Counted from the first letter of the stretch, positions 9,671 to 17,993 are shown. The stretch: DNA of 64,000 bases from Tunturibacter psychrotolerans (GCF_040359615.1 NZ_CP132942.1:2046001-2110000), one strand, 5' to 3'. Made by a program: numbers and translations. Notes: a model not told the origin generated them from the sequence alone.

Positions 9671-9906
9671 AGTTCCACTTATTTCATGGGCCACACTCTG
9701 GCTACCTACTGATTTTCGTCGGTGCATTAGCTTTGGCGGTGTATGCCTGTTTTGTTGATGTATTCATAGATGAATCTGAGTCTGCTCCTTCTGAGGAAGC
9801 GAGGGAGCGTTGGGGAATTAAGGCAACCAAAACCACTCGCGCTATAATGGTGTCACTTTTCTTGTTCATTGCCTTATTCGCAATTTGGAAGATGTGGCAG
9901 CCATAA
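9652..9906 (+). CDS. small two-TM protein, candidate partner of RHS C-terminus
   Basis: 84 aa. The ATG at 9652 overlaps the RHS stop by 19 bp, so the two are probably translationally coupled. It has a hydrophobic helix near residues 12-32 (Y-L-L-I-F-V-G-A-L-A-L-A-V-Y), an acidic linker (E-S-E-S-A-P-S-E-E), and a second helix near 63-80 (I-M-V-S-L-F-L-F-I-A-L-F-A-I). Genes placed directly after an RHS toxin tip are often cognate immunity proteins; a membrane location would suit a toxin acting on membranes or the periplasm. No family is recognised, so the immunity role is inference from position. Confidence 0.6.
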   Translation: MSTSSIEFHLFHGPHSGYLLIFVGALALAVYACFVDVFIDESESAPSEEARERWGIKATKTTRAIMVSLFLFIALFAIWKMWQP

Positions 9907-10194
9907 TCGTCCAGTTCCGCTAAATCCACGTAGGGCCGCTTCTGGACGGAGTGGGAAACGATTGGGAAGTCTCAGGGTACGTGTCCAATGTATATGTGTC
10001 TATGTGCGACGGACTTCGCCGTAAGTGCATTTGGTATTTCTCCAAACAACGGACCCGTTACAAGGACATATGTTGTCTCGTTTAAGAGAAGGGCAAAACA
10101 CTCATGGAAACCAGCAAAATCTGCGCCTACTCTGCGCTTTTTTGGGATCACTGAGCACCACCTAATGACGAAGGCCCGAAGTATGCAAGTAACT

Positions 10195-10884
10195 TCAGTG
10201 CGAATGAGAAGACAAGACCCGTTGAACCTGAGTAGCTGTCCATATGCATCCGCGCGCGGTTGTTAGTCCCGTCTTGTTCAGCTCATTTGCAATCGCGCGC
10301 AGTGAGGTCGCACCATCTACCCGCAGCCGTTCGATCACTGGAAACAAGTCGTCTCTCCGCTTGGCAGCGGATTGCCGGCGCACATTGGCGCTCGCGAGTG
10401 TTCCTTTAACTGCCATGCTCGCCATACGCTCTAAGCTGCCCCTCTGCCCACCTACGACCGTACCACGCGCCTTTGCGGCTGCTAGAGCCGCTTTCGTGCG
10501 GGACGAAATCATTGAAGCCTCATGCTCCGCGACTGCGGCCAAGATGTGAACGGTGAGGCGATTGGCTTCCGGGAAGTCACAAGCCAAGAAATCCACTCCC
10601 GATTCCATGAGCGAACTAATGAAATGGACATTGCGGGCGAGACGGTCAAGTTTAGCAATAATTAGTGTCGCTTTGTGCAGACGGCAGAGCCGGAGAGCTT
10701 CCGCAATTGCCGGACGATCATTGCGTCTCCCGCTCTCAACTTCTACGACTTCTTGAATGAGCTGCCACTGTCCGCCGTTTAGATAGCGCGATACGGCTTC
10801 TCTCTGTGCTTCCAGGCCGAGACCGCTCGCACCTTGTCGTGCCGTTGAGACTCTCAGGTAGGAAATGAATTTGCCGTTTGCCAC
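10195..10884 (-). CDS. serine recombinase (resolvase family)
   Basis: 229 aa. The N-terminal catalytic domain has the active-site serine at S13 in Y-L-R-V-S-T-A-R-Q, and the conserved arginines in K-L-D-R-L-A-R-N near residue 80 and around R-L-T-V-H-I-L-A-A-V-A-E-H-E. The C-terminus (about 175-225) is a short helix-turn-helix with S-L-R-A-I-A-N-E-L-N-K-T-G, as in Tn3-resolvase/invertase-size members. It cuts and rejoins DNA through a 5' phosphoserine link. It stands alone in the island with no transposase partner, and a fragment of a close paralogue is at 3041-3110. It could serve as resolvase, invertase or a relic of a larger transposon. Confidence 0.9.
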   Translation of the reverse strand: MANGKFISYLRVSTARQGASGLGLEAQREAVSRYLNGGQWQLIQEVVEVESGRRNDRPAIAEALRLCRLHKATLIIAKLDRLARNVHFISSLMESGVDFLACDFPEANRLTVHILAAVAEHEASMISSRTKAALAAAKARGTVVGGQRGSLERMASMAVKGTLASANVRRQSAAKRRDDLFPVIERLRVDGATSLRAIANELNKTGLTTARGCIWTATQVQRVLSSHSH

Positions 10885-11006
10885 TCTGCTTACCCGCTGT
10901 TACATTTGCTTCTGCCGACGTTGAAGTAAATGATAAATCGTCAGAACGCGAATTGAAAAGTGATAAAAAGGAGAAAATCCACTGCGTATTCGCTTATTCT
11001 TCGCCT

Positions 11007-11387
11007 ATGGGCGGAGAGCGAGGAACTACAACAGAGAAACGACTCGCAGGGGAGATTTGCTGTGCTTGCAAGAACTTCCTGCCACCGCCACATACCCGAG
11101 GTGAGCGTTATTGCGAAAAGTGCAAGCCGCCCGTGAAAGTCGTTTACGCGGCCTTCGAGCGAAAGAAGGCATGGGAAGTCGTCTTCTACGACAGCGCAAC
11201 TCAACAGTGTCTCCGCACGGTCATGTTTCAAGATGAAGAGAAGTTGGTGGAACTTGCCAAGCGCGGAGGTGCACTGACAAACCTCGAAGCGAAACAAACT
11301 GTAGAGAACGGAATCAGCAATGGGAAAGGCGGAGTCTTTCTCAAGCTTTCACCTGATCAATACAACAAATTGATAGGGAAAATCTGA
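11007..11387 (+). CDS. zinc-ribbon hypothetical protein, first of three-gene cassette
   Basis: 126 aa from ATG 11007; the frame is open further up but that part has no ribosome site and unusual composition. The N-terminal third has C-C-A-C and, after 16 residues, C-E-K-C, a four-cysteine zinc ribbon. The rest is a mixed strand/helix domain (V-K-V-V-Y-A-A-F, W-E-V-V-F-Y-D-S-A) ending with a lysine-rich tail. Not recognised beyond the ribbon. It is followed 3 nt after its stop by the next gene, and a third follows by 3 nt, so the three form one transcription unit. Confidence 0.55.
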   Translation: MGGERGTTTEKRLAGEICCACKNFLPPPHTRGERYCEKCKPPVKVVYAAFERKKAWEVVFYDSATQQCLRTVMFQDEEKLVELAKRGGALTNLEAKQTVENGISNGKGGVFLKLSPDQYNKLIGKI

Positions 11388-11390
11388 ACT

Positions 11391-11708
11391 GTGCCCGAAT
11401 TGCGTAATGTGCTTGAGTTGCTCATACGCCTTTACAAAATCGTTGCGATTCCAGGACTGCTAACCGTGGGCCCCTCCAAAGGCGAACTGGCGTATGTCAC
11501 TTTGAAAGCTTATGAGGGTGATCAGCCTCCCCGTCACCTGCGGGTATACGAGAGACAACTCCATCTGTTGCTGGGCCGACTAGCATTTCCTTTAACAGCT
11601 GCCGCGATCATCGATGGTTTACGTAAAGGCCGTGAAGTTGACGTTCCAGGGCTCTATACGGCGCGCCAGCTGGTAGAGTTGGGCTTCCGGAAATGTTTTG
11701 GAGACTAG
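11391..11708 (+). CDS. hypothetical protein, second of three-gene cassette
   Basis: 105 aa, GTG start 3 nt after the zinc-ribbon gene's stop. It is predicted helical and leucine-rich (N-V-L-E-L-L-I-R-L-Y-K-I-V at the start, Q-L-H-L-L-L-G-R-L-A-F-P-L in the middle), with a P-G-L-Y-T-A-R-Q-L-V-E-L-G motif near the C-terminus that may be a small helix-turn-helix. No signal peptide. Family unknown. Tight spacing implies co-translation with its neighbours. Confidence 0.5.
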   Translation: MPELRNVLELLIRLYKIVAIPGLLTVGPSKGELAYVTLKAYEGDQPPRHLRVYERQLHLLLGRLAFPLTAAAIIDGLRKGREVDVPGLYTARQLVELGFRKCFGD

Positions 11709-11711
11709 AGC

Positions 11712-12086
11712 GTGCCACCGAAGATCAAGTTTACGAAGCAATACAAGCCAATGGGATTCGGTGACAGAGATGATCGCGGATCTGTGGAGGCGCATCTGAG
11801 GTCAGTAGAGCGCGCGAAAGAGATGCGGCAGCTGAATAGAAGGCTGAAAGAACTAGAGGCCAGAGGACGCAAAGAAACGTGGTGGGATTCTATCGAAGGC
11901 AATGCGTTTCTTCTCTTCAAAGCATGGGACACGATGATGGAGGCTGCCGGCCTAATGAATCCTTGGCGGAATGACTTACCTGCTGAGCTATCAATGGTAT
12001 CGCTTGCCGCCCCCACTTATTGGCTTCTCTGGAAGAGCGGGCCTTTTGGGGTTGTAAGGGCTGTTTGGACTTCCCAAGCTGGTTGA
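11712..12086 (+). CDS. hypothetical protein, third of three-gene cassette
   Basis: 124 aa, GTG start 3 nt after the previous stop. Residues about 30-55 are charged and heptad-like (E-R-A-K-E-M-R-Q-L-N-R-R-L-K-E-L-E-A), a probable short coiled coil. The second half is more hydrophobic and aromatic (W-W-D, F-L-L-F-K-A-W, Y-W-L-L-W-K-S-G), possibly membrane-associating. The last 96 bp overlap the convergent gene 11991-12203 on the other strand. Family unknown. Confidence 0.5.
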   Translation: MPPKIKFTKQYKPMGFGDRDDRGSVEAHLRSVERAKEMRQLNRRLKELEARGRKETWWDSIEGNAFLLFKAWDTMMEAAGLMNPWRNDLPAELSMVSLAAPTYWLLWKSGPFGVVRAVWTSQAG

Positions 12087-12203
12087 ACTCTTCGGACTAC
12101 TTGTAGTGCCTACACCGCTTGGGTGGTGATTCGCGATTAGAGCGGCTAACACAACCCCGATGAGTCCAATGACTGCGACCGTTACCGATTTATCCTTGTT
12201 CAC
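11991..12203 (-). CDS. small single-TM protein overlapping antisense
   Basis: 70 aa from GTG 12203, with GAGGAGGG just upstream; an outer ATG at 12248 lacks a good ribosome site. It has a short charged N-terminus, one TM helix (V-A-V-I-G-L-I-G-V-V-L-A-A-L-I-A), then a Ser/Pro/Lys-rich low-complexity tail. Its 3' 96 bp overlap the end of the convergent gene 11712-12086, so the two mRNAs would be complementary there. Function unknown. Confidence 0.5.
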   Translation of the reverse strand: MNKDKSVTVAVIGLIGVVLAALIANHHPSGVGTTSSPKSSTSLGSPNSPYNPKRPALPEKPISGGGKRYH

Positions 12204-12371
12204 GGATCCCTCCTCGTCGTGAAGTGAGAATGATCGTCCTTTCTCCATAGTGACCGCGACAATAAATTTGTTTCATTTCAAGAGCCTGCTCCTCGTCGAA
12301 GGCGCGCCGGGTTCGGTAAACGGGCTTATGTCTAGACGCAAACCCTCGAGAGCTTGAGAAGCCCGCTGATC

Positions 12372-12472
12372 ATGCTCAAGCGCACTCTGAATGGAACATA
12401 CGTGGCAGTCGAGCCATTCCACATGGAACGCTACTTGACGAACAGATGATCCGCTTCAACAATCGCATCGAG
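12372..12472 (+). pseudogene. IS1595-type (ISXO2-like) transposase remnant
   Basis: The plus strand encodes L-K-R-T-L-N-G-T-Y-V-A-V-E-P-F-H-M-E-R-Y-L and then, one base shifted, D-E-Q-M-I-R-F-N-N-R-I-E. This matches the well-known end of ISXO2-like transposase domains (G-T-Y-x-x-V-E-P-F-H-x-x-R-Y-L-D-E-Q-x-F-R-F-N-N-R). Only about 33 codons remain, interrupted by a frameshift near 12440, with no ends or terminal repeats visible. A relic of insertion-sequence activity in the island. Confidence 0.75.
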
Positions 12473-12548
12473 CCGTCCTGCCGTTGTATCTGCTCGATAA
12501 AAGCTGTGTTTATCTGCGTTTGATCGTTTTGGATTAATGACATGACTT

Positions 12549-13169
12549 CTAGCTATGCTTACTCAATTTGCGTCGGACGAATCCGGCGAACCCTAAAAGC
12601 CCTGTACCCAAGAGGACGATGCTTGTAGGTTCTGGGGTGACACCGAGGCGGCTCGTGACGTCGATGTACTCTTCAAAGTTATTGCCATCGTCAAAAACTA
12701 TGTCACCATTACTGTCCATCAACGGATGGATGAAGCCGAAGTCACCACTCTTGACAATCGACAAGTCTGAAGAGGGTCCAGAGTAAAGAGTGTCGGCAGA
12801 GGGTGCAGGGCCATTAGCGATGAACGCTACCCTACCTGCATTACAAATCTCTACCGCGAAGTCCCTGGTGCCACATACTGTGCTGTTGTCGTAGTCAAGC
12901 GCCGGAGGGGTGAAACTGCTCGAACTCCGATCTCCCGAAATGAACGAGTAATAGCAAGTGTCATCGCGTCCGTCGCAATTGGGTCGGTCGGTCACGAAAT
13001 CTCCCTTGTTATCGATGCCGTACAGGAAGTAATCGTTTGAATTGGCAGCGCCGGCGCCGTGTATGGTCACAGATTGGTAAGTGTCAGCATGTGCTACAGA
13101 AGGCGAAAAGTCATTGAACCAGGCGAGAAAAGCGAAGAGAGCTATCAGGTACAAGCGTTTCATATCCAA
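12549..13169 (-). CDS. PEP-CTERM sorting-domain protein
   Basis: 206 aa. It has a signal peptide at residues 1-28 (L-Y-L-I-A-L-F-A-F-L-A-W, ending V-A-H-A) and a C-terminal PEP-CTERM signal: T-P-E-P-T-S-I-V, a short hydrophobic helix (L-L-G-T-G-L-L-G-F-A-G-F) and a basic tail R-R-K. Such proteins are exported and processed by an exosortase (XrtA-type), and are linked to extracellular polymer or surface layers. The body is rich in Asp, Ser, Tyr and Gly and has two Cys pairs; no catalytic motif is seen. No exosortase is in the window. A second PEP-CTERM protein lies at 44752-45315 in host DNA. Confidence 0.85.
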   Translation of the reverse strand: MDMKRLYLIALFAFLAWFNDFSPSVAHADTYQSVTIHGAGAANSNDYFLYGIDNKGDFVTDRPNCDGRDDTCYYSFISGDRSSSSFTPPALDYDNSTVCGTRDFAVEICNAGRVAFIANGPAPSADTLYSGPSSDLSIVKSGDFGFIHPLMDSNGDIVFDDGNNFEEYIDVTSRLGVTPEPTSIVLLGTGLLGFAGFVRRKLSKHS

Positions 13170-13419
13170 CTCCTCAGCGTGGATTTATGCTTCGACTGAT
13201 AGTGACCTTTCAGTTTGAAACGTATCAACGAAAAGTTTTTTCTGGAACGATATTGAGTTGAGTCAGGAACAGTTCGATGGGCTTAGGAGTCGGAAACAGA
13301 AGGTTCAGCGGAAAGGTTGAGGTGAAACACATTCGAGCCTCAAGTCACTATCAAGAGTGTCTGCTTTGCTCTCCCAGTCATCAGAATCGTGTGCAAAAAG
13401 TATAAAGAGGTAAAGAACT

Positions 13420-13641
13420 ATGCCAGTAAAGAACGAAGCCCTATCGCCCCTTTCCAATCCAGAAAAGATGCAAGCGTGCGATGAAAGAATGAAGCTTGCG
13501 CTGAGGTTCTTAGAAGCAGCTGCAGAGTGTGTCAACGCATCAAGTCGGGCACGGACAAGCACCAGCCACGCAGATCTTCTTTGGACGTATAACGCAATGG
13601 CGAATCACAGCGACAAGTGCGACAAGTGTTCTTTGCGCTAA
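13420..13641 (+). CDS. small hypothetical protein A of a related pair (73 aa)
   Basis: ATG 13420 follows AAAGAGGTAAAG. It is a short helical protein ending in a cysteine pair (C-D-K-C). The motif A-C-D-E-R-M-K-L-A-L-R-F-L (about residues 20-32) resembles A-C-P-E-G-M-K-L-A-Q-A-Y-L in the next gene, suggesting the two are diverged duplicates. Family not recognised. Confidence 0.5.
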   Translation: MPVKNEALSPLSNPEKMQACDERMKLALRFLEAAAECVNASSRARTSTSHADLLWTYNAMANHSDKCDKCSLR

Positions 13642-13683
13642 ACTGAGCACAACCGACGCCACGCGAGGGCAGTTGGTGCCAGT

Positions 13684-14007
13684 GTGAAGAAAGGTCATTG
13701 GGCGACTTCCTTCAACACACTCATAATGAACGCCATTGAGGTGGGCTTTTTCCGTCGGACCACATCGAATTTTCAATCAGCACCTGATATCGCCTGCATA
13801 CAAGCCCTAAACCCGCCTAAAATTCACAAACTGTTATCTCTATGGCACAATGACGATTTCCCAGCCTGTCCCGAAGGCATGAAGCTCGCCCAGGCATATC
13901 TGATCAGTTGCGGCGAAGGAGTCAAGCGGCTAGGCACCGAGGAACCCCTAGACCGCATGAACAACATCAAAGCCTCTTACATGGCCCTTGCCATAGTAGG
14001 CAGCTGA
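13684..14007 (+). CDS. small hypothetical protein B of a related pair (107 aa)
   Basis: GTG 13684 is assumed; an ATG at 13726 is an alternative. The C-terminal half, K-I-H-K-L-L-S-L-W-H-N-D-D-F-P-A-C-P-E-G-M-K-L-A, resembles the whole of the preceding 73-aa protein, so a tandem duplication followed by divergence is likely. Helical, soluble, function unknown. The secreted protein gene at 14040 starts 32 nt after its stop. Confidence 0.45.
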   Translation: MKKGHWATSFNTLIMNAIEVGFFRRTTSNFQSAPDIACIQALNPPKIHKLLSLWHNDDFPACPEGMKLAQAYLISCGEGVKRLGTEEPLDRMNNIKASYMALAIVGS

Positions 14008-14039
14008 ATCATACTAGGGCAGACGTATGGGAGAAAGAG

Positions 14040-14459
14040 ATGAAGAGACTAGCGATGTGCCTGGCAATCCTTTTGGCAATAATGACGGCGAAGGTTTTCG
14101 CCCAAGTCCCCGTTACAAAAATACCCGTGTTCTTCCAGTGCACATGCGATGATCCGGTCGGATCCCGAATTGCCACGGCGATCCGAGATTTGATTGCGAC
14201 CAGTCCCAGATACTTCAAGTCTGGAAGCGAATTCAATCGACAGGGTGCGAACGTATTTCCAATTTGGTCAATACGCGTGGTAACCAGAGACACAGATGAA
14301 AATGCCAGCCGATCCATGATTGCCGTAGCCTTCACTCGAGGGCTTTTCTTCGAAGCCCTCTCCGTTCAGATTTGTGGCTCGTCAAGGGTAAAAGAGTGTG
14401 CGGAGGGAATCTTGGCTGATTTAGATAGACAGATTACAGATCTTAATTCTGTTCAGTAG
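14040..14459 (+). CDS. small secreted hypothetical protein (139 aa)
   Basis: The start is set by GGGAGAAAGAG just upstream of the ATG and a clear signal peptide (K-R-L-A-M-C-L-A-I-L-L-A-I-M, cleavage after V-F-A). The mature part is about 120 residues with four or five cysteines (C-T-C-D-D near the N-terminus, C near residue 115 and again near 123) that could form disulphides in the periplasm. No known domain. The longer upstream frame overlaps the previous gene in another phase and is not used. Confidence 0.55.
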   Translation: MKRLAMCLAILLAIMTAKVFAQVPVTKIPVFFQCTCDDPVGSRIATAIRDLIATSPRYFKSGSEFNRQGANVFPIWSIRVVTRDTDENASRSMIAVAFTRGLFFEALSVQICGSSRVKECAEGILADLDRQITDLNSVQ

Positions 14460-14761
14460 GTCTCTGTCTCGATTTGCTAGGTCGAGGTGTACAGTTCCCG
14501 AGGTCCCGAGACGTCGCCGGTGTCGGGTCTAGAAATGGCACCCAACTACGAATGACCCAGAGATAGTGAAGGAAGCGATGATGCGGCAGTAGACGATATT
14601 ATCTAACGCGCAGGACGAGGGGCTTCATCTGTTGTCCCGTCGAACAGTAACTTTAGAAACAAGCGGACGATACCACCAGCGCTACGCTGATGCGATCAAT
14701 ATCCTACTGAAATTTGTGTTTCGTTGACGCTACCTCCAGTCAGAAACTTTCGCACAGCGAA
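14460..14761. other. gene-free interval
   Basis: 302 bp between convergent genes. No open frame of note, no clear terminator and no recognisable remnant. Confidence 0.4.
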
Positions 14762-15277
14762 TCAGTCATTCATATACGGTCTAAGAAGATTATTGAATTC
14801 ATCGCCCGTTTTACACTTCGTTCTCTCCACATCGCATGAGATCACTTCTTCATGCGTTTCAATCGTCGGCTTAAAATTAGTGATGTGGTTTTCTGCGAAG
14901 TAGGCGTACTTCGCGTTCTCATAGACATCAGTAAGACTCATGTCATTCGTCCAAGAATTTCCTCCTGGACCGGCGAACTGGGAGTTGTAGTGGTATTCGA
15001 CGAGGATGAGGCATTTATTATGCTTCGCGTTGTAATAATTGGTGAAATCGAGGAGGATAGTTTGCTTGTCTCGGGCACCTCCCCAATTCTCGTTGAACCA
15101 CACTCTGGCGTCCTTTGAACATTTCGCCTGGAGATCGAAATCGGCGGCTAGATTTTGCTTCGCTATCTGGTCTTTCAGTTCTTGGTTCTGCTTTTCCAAT
15201 TGGGCGATCTTATCTCCATCGCACCCGACAGTCACCAGCAGTATTAGTCCCACCACCATCGCTTGCAGACGTGCCAT
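14762..15277 (-). CDS. lipoprotein with coiled-coil start (171 aa)
   Basis: The N-terminus is a lipoprotein signal with lipobox L-V-T-V-G-C, cysteine 19, so the protein is likely anchored in a membrane after export. Directly after it comes a heptad stretch (I-A-Q-L-E-K-Q-N-Q-E-L-K-D-Q-I), a short coiled coil that may oligomerise the protein. The globular part has aromatic residues and several cysteines (C-S-K-D-A-R-V-W-F, N-K-C-L-I-L-V-E-Y, I-S-C-D-V, T-K-C-K). No family recognised. Confidence 0.65.
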   Translation of the reverse strand: MARLQAMVVGLILLVTVGCDGDKIAQLEKQNQELKDQIAKQNLAADFDLQAKCSKDARVWFNENWGGARDKQTILLDFTNYYNAKHNKCLILVEYHYNSQFAGPGGNSWTNDMSLTDVYENAKYAYFAENHITNFKPTIETHEEVISCDVERTKCKTGDEFNNLLRPYMND

Positions 15278-15488
15278 GTTGCCCTCAGAAACTCCGAATT
15301 ATTCCCACGCCAACTTTACAGTATCCTTTCCCGAGAGCGTCTAATGGAATGAGGAGCTTCGACGAGTAAAAACTATTTGGTGGCGGTGTCGAGCGAAAAA
15401 GTCTTAGAGTATGACATCGAGCCTCTATATCGCCTCAAATGCCATAGAAAAGCAATAGTCTGTTCCCGGATTGCAAGAGGTAGAATTT

Positions 15489-17133
15489 GTGTCCAGCAGA
15501 CCACAAGTCGGTGAGAACTTTGTCCAATCAGCTTTAGGTGTTGATCGAAATCTTTCTACTGCAGCAAGTCTCACAATTGTGATTCATGGTGTCGGTAAAG
15601 CAACCTCCCAGTCCATACTGGCAGCTGCGAGCAAGGGATATTTCGTATCACAATTCAGCGATGTCTCACAACGAATACCACTTCCCGATTGCCCGACACT
15701 CTCGGGGAAGCGAGACGCCGAGGCGCTGTTTCTTCAGGGCTCCGCTGGAAATCATTTCGTGATTGCGCTTCCTTGGACTGACCGTAAGTATCGCTTATCT
15801 CCAATTGCAGCGTTCTGCGGGAAGGTGCTGCTGCAGGTAACAGTAGTGATGCTTGTCGCTTTCGCGGCACGCGATCACTTGCAGAATTTGGAGGACTGGC
15901 TCAACTCGTCATGGTGGTCCCGCGGAATATTTGGCTACGTTACGATAGTCGGACTCTGGAACATTTGGAAAAACATCACGAGCGAACCCTCGGAGCGCCT
16001 ACCCAATTGGGGCTATTGGGTTTTTGCATCGCCGTTTTTGTTGACCATCGGGTTGAAGATCTTTCTCTTTTTTCACATTTTACTTTTGGTTCCCATTGGC
16101 ATTCTCATCGTGGCGCTGCTGTTGGTGGCCTGCATCAGCATCGTTCGATGTTTGCCATTAGCGCGTAGCTTTGGTTGGAAGGTCAGCTTGCTGGCACTCG
16201 TTATCGCTTTGAGCTTGCCCGCGGCGTCCTTGGTCGGAATCGTGTGTCAGGTTGGCTCGAGGTTTGCATCTCCTCCTGAGACTCAGGAACAGGTAGAAAG
16301 ACGTGCAGCAATGTTGAACACGTCCCAAATTCTAGGACCGGACACCCCGCCGCCTCAAGCGCCCCTTCGTCCAGCGTCGCACGCGCAAAAAGTAAAAGAG
16401 AAATTCGCTGATCGCTACGAATCACTAAGGGACCATTGGAGAGATTTCATACCTAGTTTGGCGGTCGCTGGGATATGTCTGCATAGTCGCAACCTTATTT
16501 AGCGGCCTAGTAGATTTTGGACTCGATGTCTTCGATTACGCAAACACTGAAAAGACCCGCGCCTCACTCGTTAGCCGAACGGTCGATGCGATGGTCTGGC
16601 TTAGGAGCCAAGCTCCGAGCGCTCCGCTGGTTATCGTAGGCCACAGCTTAGGTAGTGTCATAGCATCGCATGCTGTCAATTCGATGTGCCTGTCCGAGGA
16701 AATGACTAGTGAGATTAGCCTGGTCACATTAGGTTCGCCGCTTAATTATCTCTGTCGAGTATTTCCAAAGATTATCAAATCGCCGCGCGAAATCTCTTTA
16801 GCGATTCACCCGAACGTGCGCTGGGTAAACCTGTGGAGGGATGCCGATTTGATCGGCAAGCACTTGGATTTGGAACCACGGGCCACTGTGCAATTTTGTG
16901 TCGGTAAGGGTGGGCATTCAAATTACTGGTCTGATGGTGTGGTCTGGCGTGCAGTCGCTTTCGAATCACTCGGGTTAGGCACCTACAAAAAACCACTGGC
17001 CCCAGGAACCAGGCCTGAAAGATCTGTAGTCGAGGCTTGGCTGGGAACCCTTCTCTTCGCCGCTATCTCATTGTTGAGCATCATCGGTATGTTGGGATTC
17101 TGGTATCTGTTCCATTACTTAGTAAAGCTCTAA
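15489..17133 (+). pseudogene. multi-TM alpha/beta-hydrolase (lipase-like), one frameshift
   Basis: GTG 15489 follows AAGAGGT. Part one (to 16502) has T-I-V-I-H-G-V-G-K, an alpha/beta-hydrolase oxyanion strand, then about five TM helices and a charged linker. Part two (open from 16429, the other phase) continues with a TM segment, then the nucleophile elbow V-I-V-G-H-S-L-G-S, a likely acid in W-R-D-A-D-L-I-G, a likely histidine in G-G-H-S-N-Y-W, and a C-terminal TM helix. The parts only make sense joined: hydrolase start, membrane insert, hydrolase end. One frame change is needed between 16429 and 16470. It is either a real loss of function or a sequencing error. Substrate unknown; a membrane-embedded lipase or esterase is plausible. 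Confidence 0.65.
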
Positions 17134-17149
17134 TCTGTCTCAGCCGCTG

Positions 17150-17285
17150 AACGGAGCGCAAAGACACGTGAACACCGTCGCGCCATACAAGATCCCGCAC
17201 GACGGCCGCACGCAGGACAACGGAACCATGTGCGATTGCCTCCGCAGGGACAACGCGTCCATTCAACCGTGCGATGCTTGGGAAA
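17150..17285 (-). pseudogene. fragment duplicating part of the 18452-19000 gene
   Basis: About 105 bp here (17165-17275) resemble 18688-18800 at roughly 80 percent by eye. The minus strand encodes G-G-N-R-T-W-F-R-C-P-A-C-G-R-R-A, matching G-G-N-R-A-W-F-R-C-P-A-C-S-R-R-A of the intact gene, and then loses frame. A truncated second copy. Confidence 0.65.
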
Positions 17286-17374
17286 AGGCTTGCAACGTCG
17301 GGGGCGGCGGTCATTTCATTATGTGTTGACTGCGCGACGCCCACGCTGACTGGCGCACCCTGCCAGAAATGCGA

Positions 17375-17677
17375 TCAAGAAAACAATTTCTTGAGTGGTT
17401 CTTTGAACAAGAGGGATCCCGCACCCAAACCGCCCGTACCAACTGACCAGGCTGCGAGCGCCTCATACGATACGTCTACTTTATGTGTGAGACGCAACCA
17501 AAATGCGGCGACTACGGAAAGAGCATTTAGACAAATGATTAGCAAATACAGTGATAGGAGTATGTAAATGCGACCCTTGTTTTGGATGCGCTGCCGGTGT
17601 TCATCTTGATAGATGGAATGGTAGTCCGGCTCAGGTTGCTTTACGTCGGGTTCGGTTTTGTTCACGGTTTCGCTCAA
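17375..17677 (-). CDS. small membrane protein (100 aa)
   Basis: The start is uncertain: TTG 17677 gives 100 aa, GTG 17665 gives 96. An acidic, Pro-rich N-terminus precedes a long hydrophobic helix (I-Y-I-L-L-S-L-Y-L-L-I-I-C-L-N-A-L) and a second weaker one around L-A-A-W-S-V-G-T-G-G-L-G-A-G. The style resembles small holin-like or effector-anchor proteins but no family is recognised. Confidence 0.5.
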   Translation of the reverse strand: MSETVNKTEPDVKQPEPDYHSIYQDEHRQRIQNKGRIYILLSLYLLIICLNALSVVAAFWLRLTHKVDVSYEALAAWSVGTGGLGAGSLLFKEPLKKLFS

Positions 17678-17854
17678 CCCTCAAAGTAGTTCCCTATCCT
17701 ACACCCATTGATCCTCACCCCTTTTGGCTAGTGCAGATTTGAAAATCAACATTAATAAGCTGACGGCATCGCCGCCACAAACGTGCCATCCCGGCGGTAG
17801 ACGTTTCTAGCAAACATATTCGCTGTCATGCGCCCCTCGGTTAGCTCCCGATAC

Positions 17855-17968
17855 TCAGTGGCGACCGAGCCCAAGTTCCGGGCGATCGAGAGACGGCCCG
17901 GAGGCGCGATTAGGGTGGCGCCCGATCCTCCCGGAAGTGTCCGACTGCCACGACCAAAAAACCTTCAC
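17855..17968 (-). pseudogene. truncated start of an SWQSD-family (TIR-like?) gene
   Basis: GTG 17968 follows GAGGG and begins K-V-F-W-S-W-Q-S-D-T-S-G-R-I-G-R-H, the characteristic N-terminus of a family of bacterial proteins that I recall as having TIR-like nucleotide-binding folds. After 17 residues the similarity ends and a stop follows at codon 38. Another phase stays open to a stop near 17758, suggesting deletion. It lies 25 nt after the 17994-18401 gene, so the two were probably one operon. Defence-related function of the intact family is inference. Confidence 0.5.
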
Positions 17969-17993
17969 CCATCCCTCGATTCAAGCATATCCC

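Noticed and set aside
9988..10266. 92-codon plus frame between the RHS partner gene and the recombinase
   Set aside because: No ribosome site, no motif, and its end overlaps the recombinase 3' end on the other strand.
17274..17567. Plus-strand frame with C-V-D-C and C-Q-K-C zinc-ribbon-like motif
   Set aside because: It overlaps the better-supported minus gene 17375-17677 and loses protein character after the motif; possibly a ribbon fragment.
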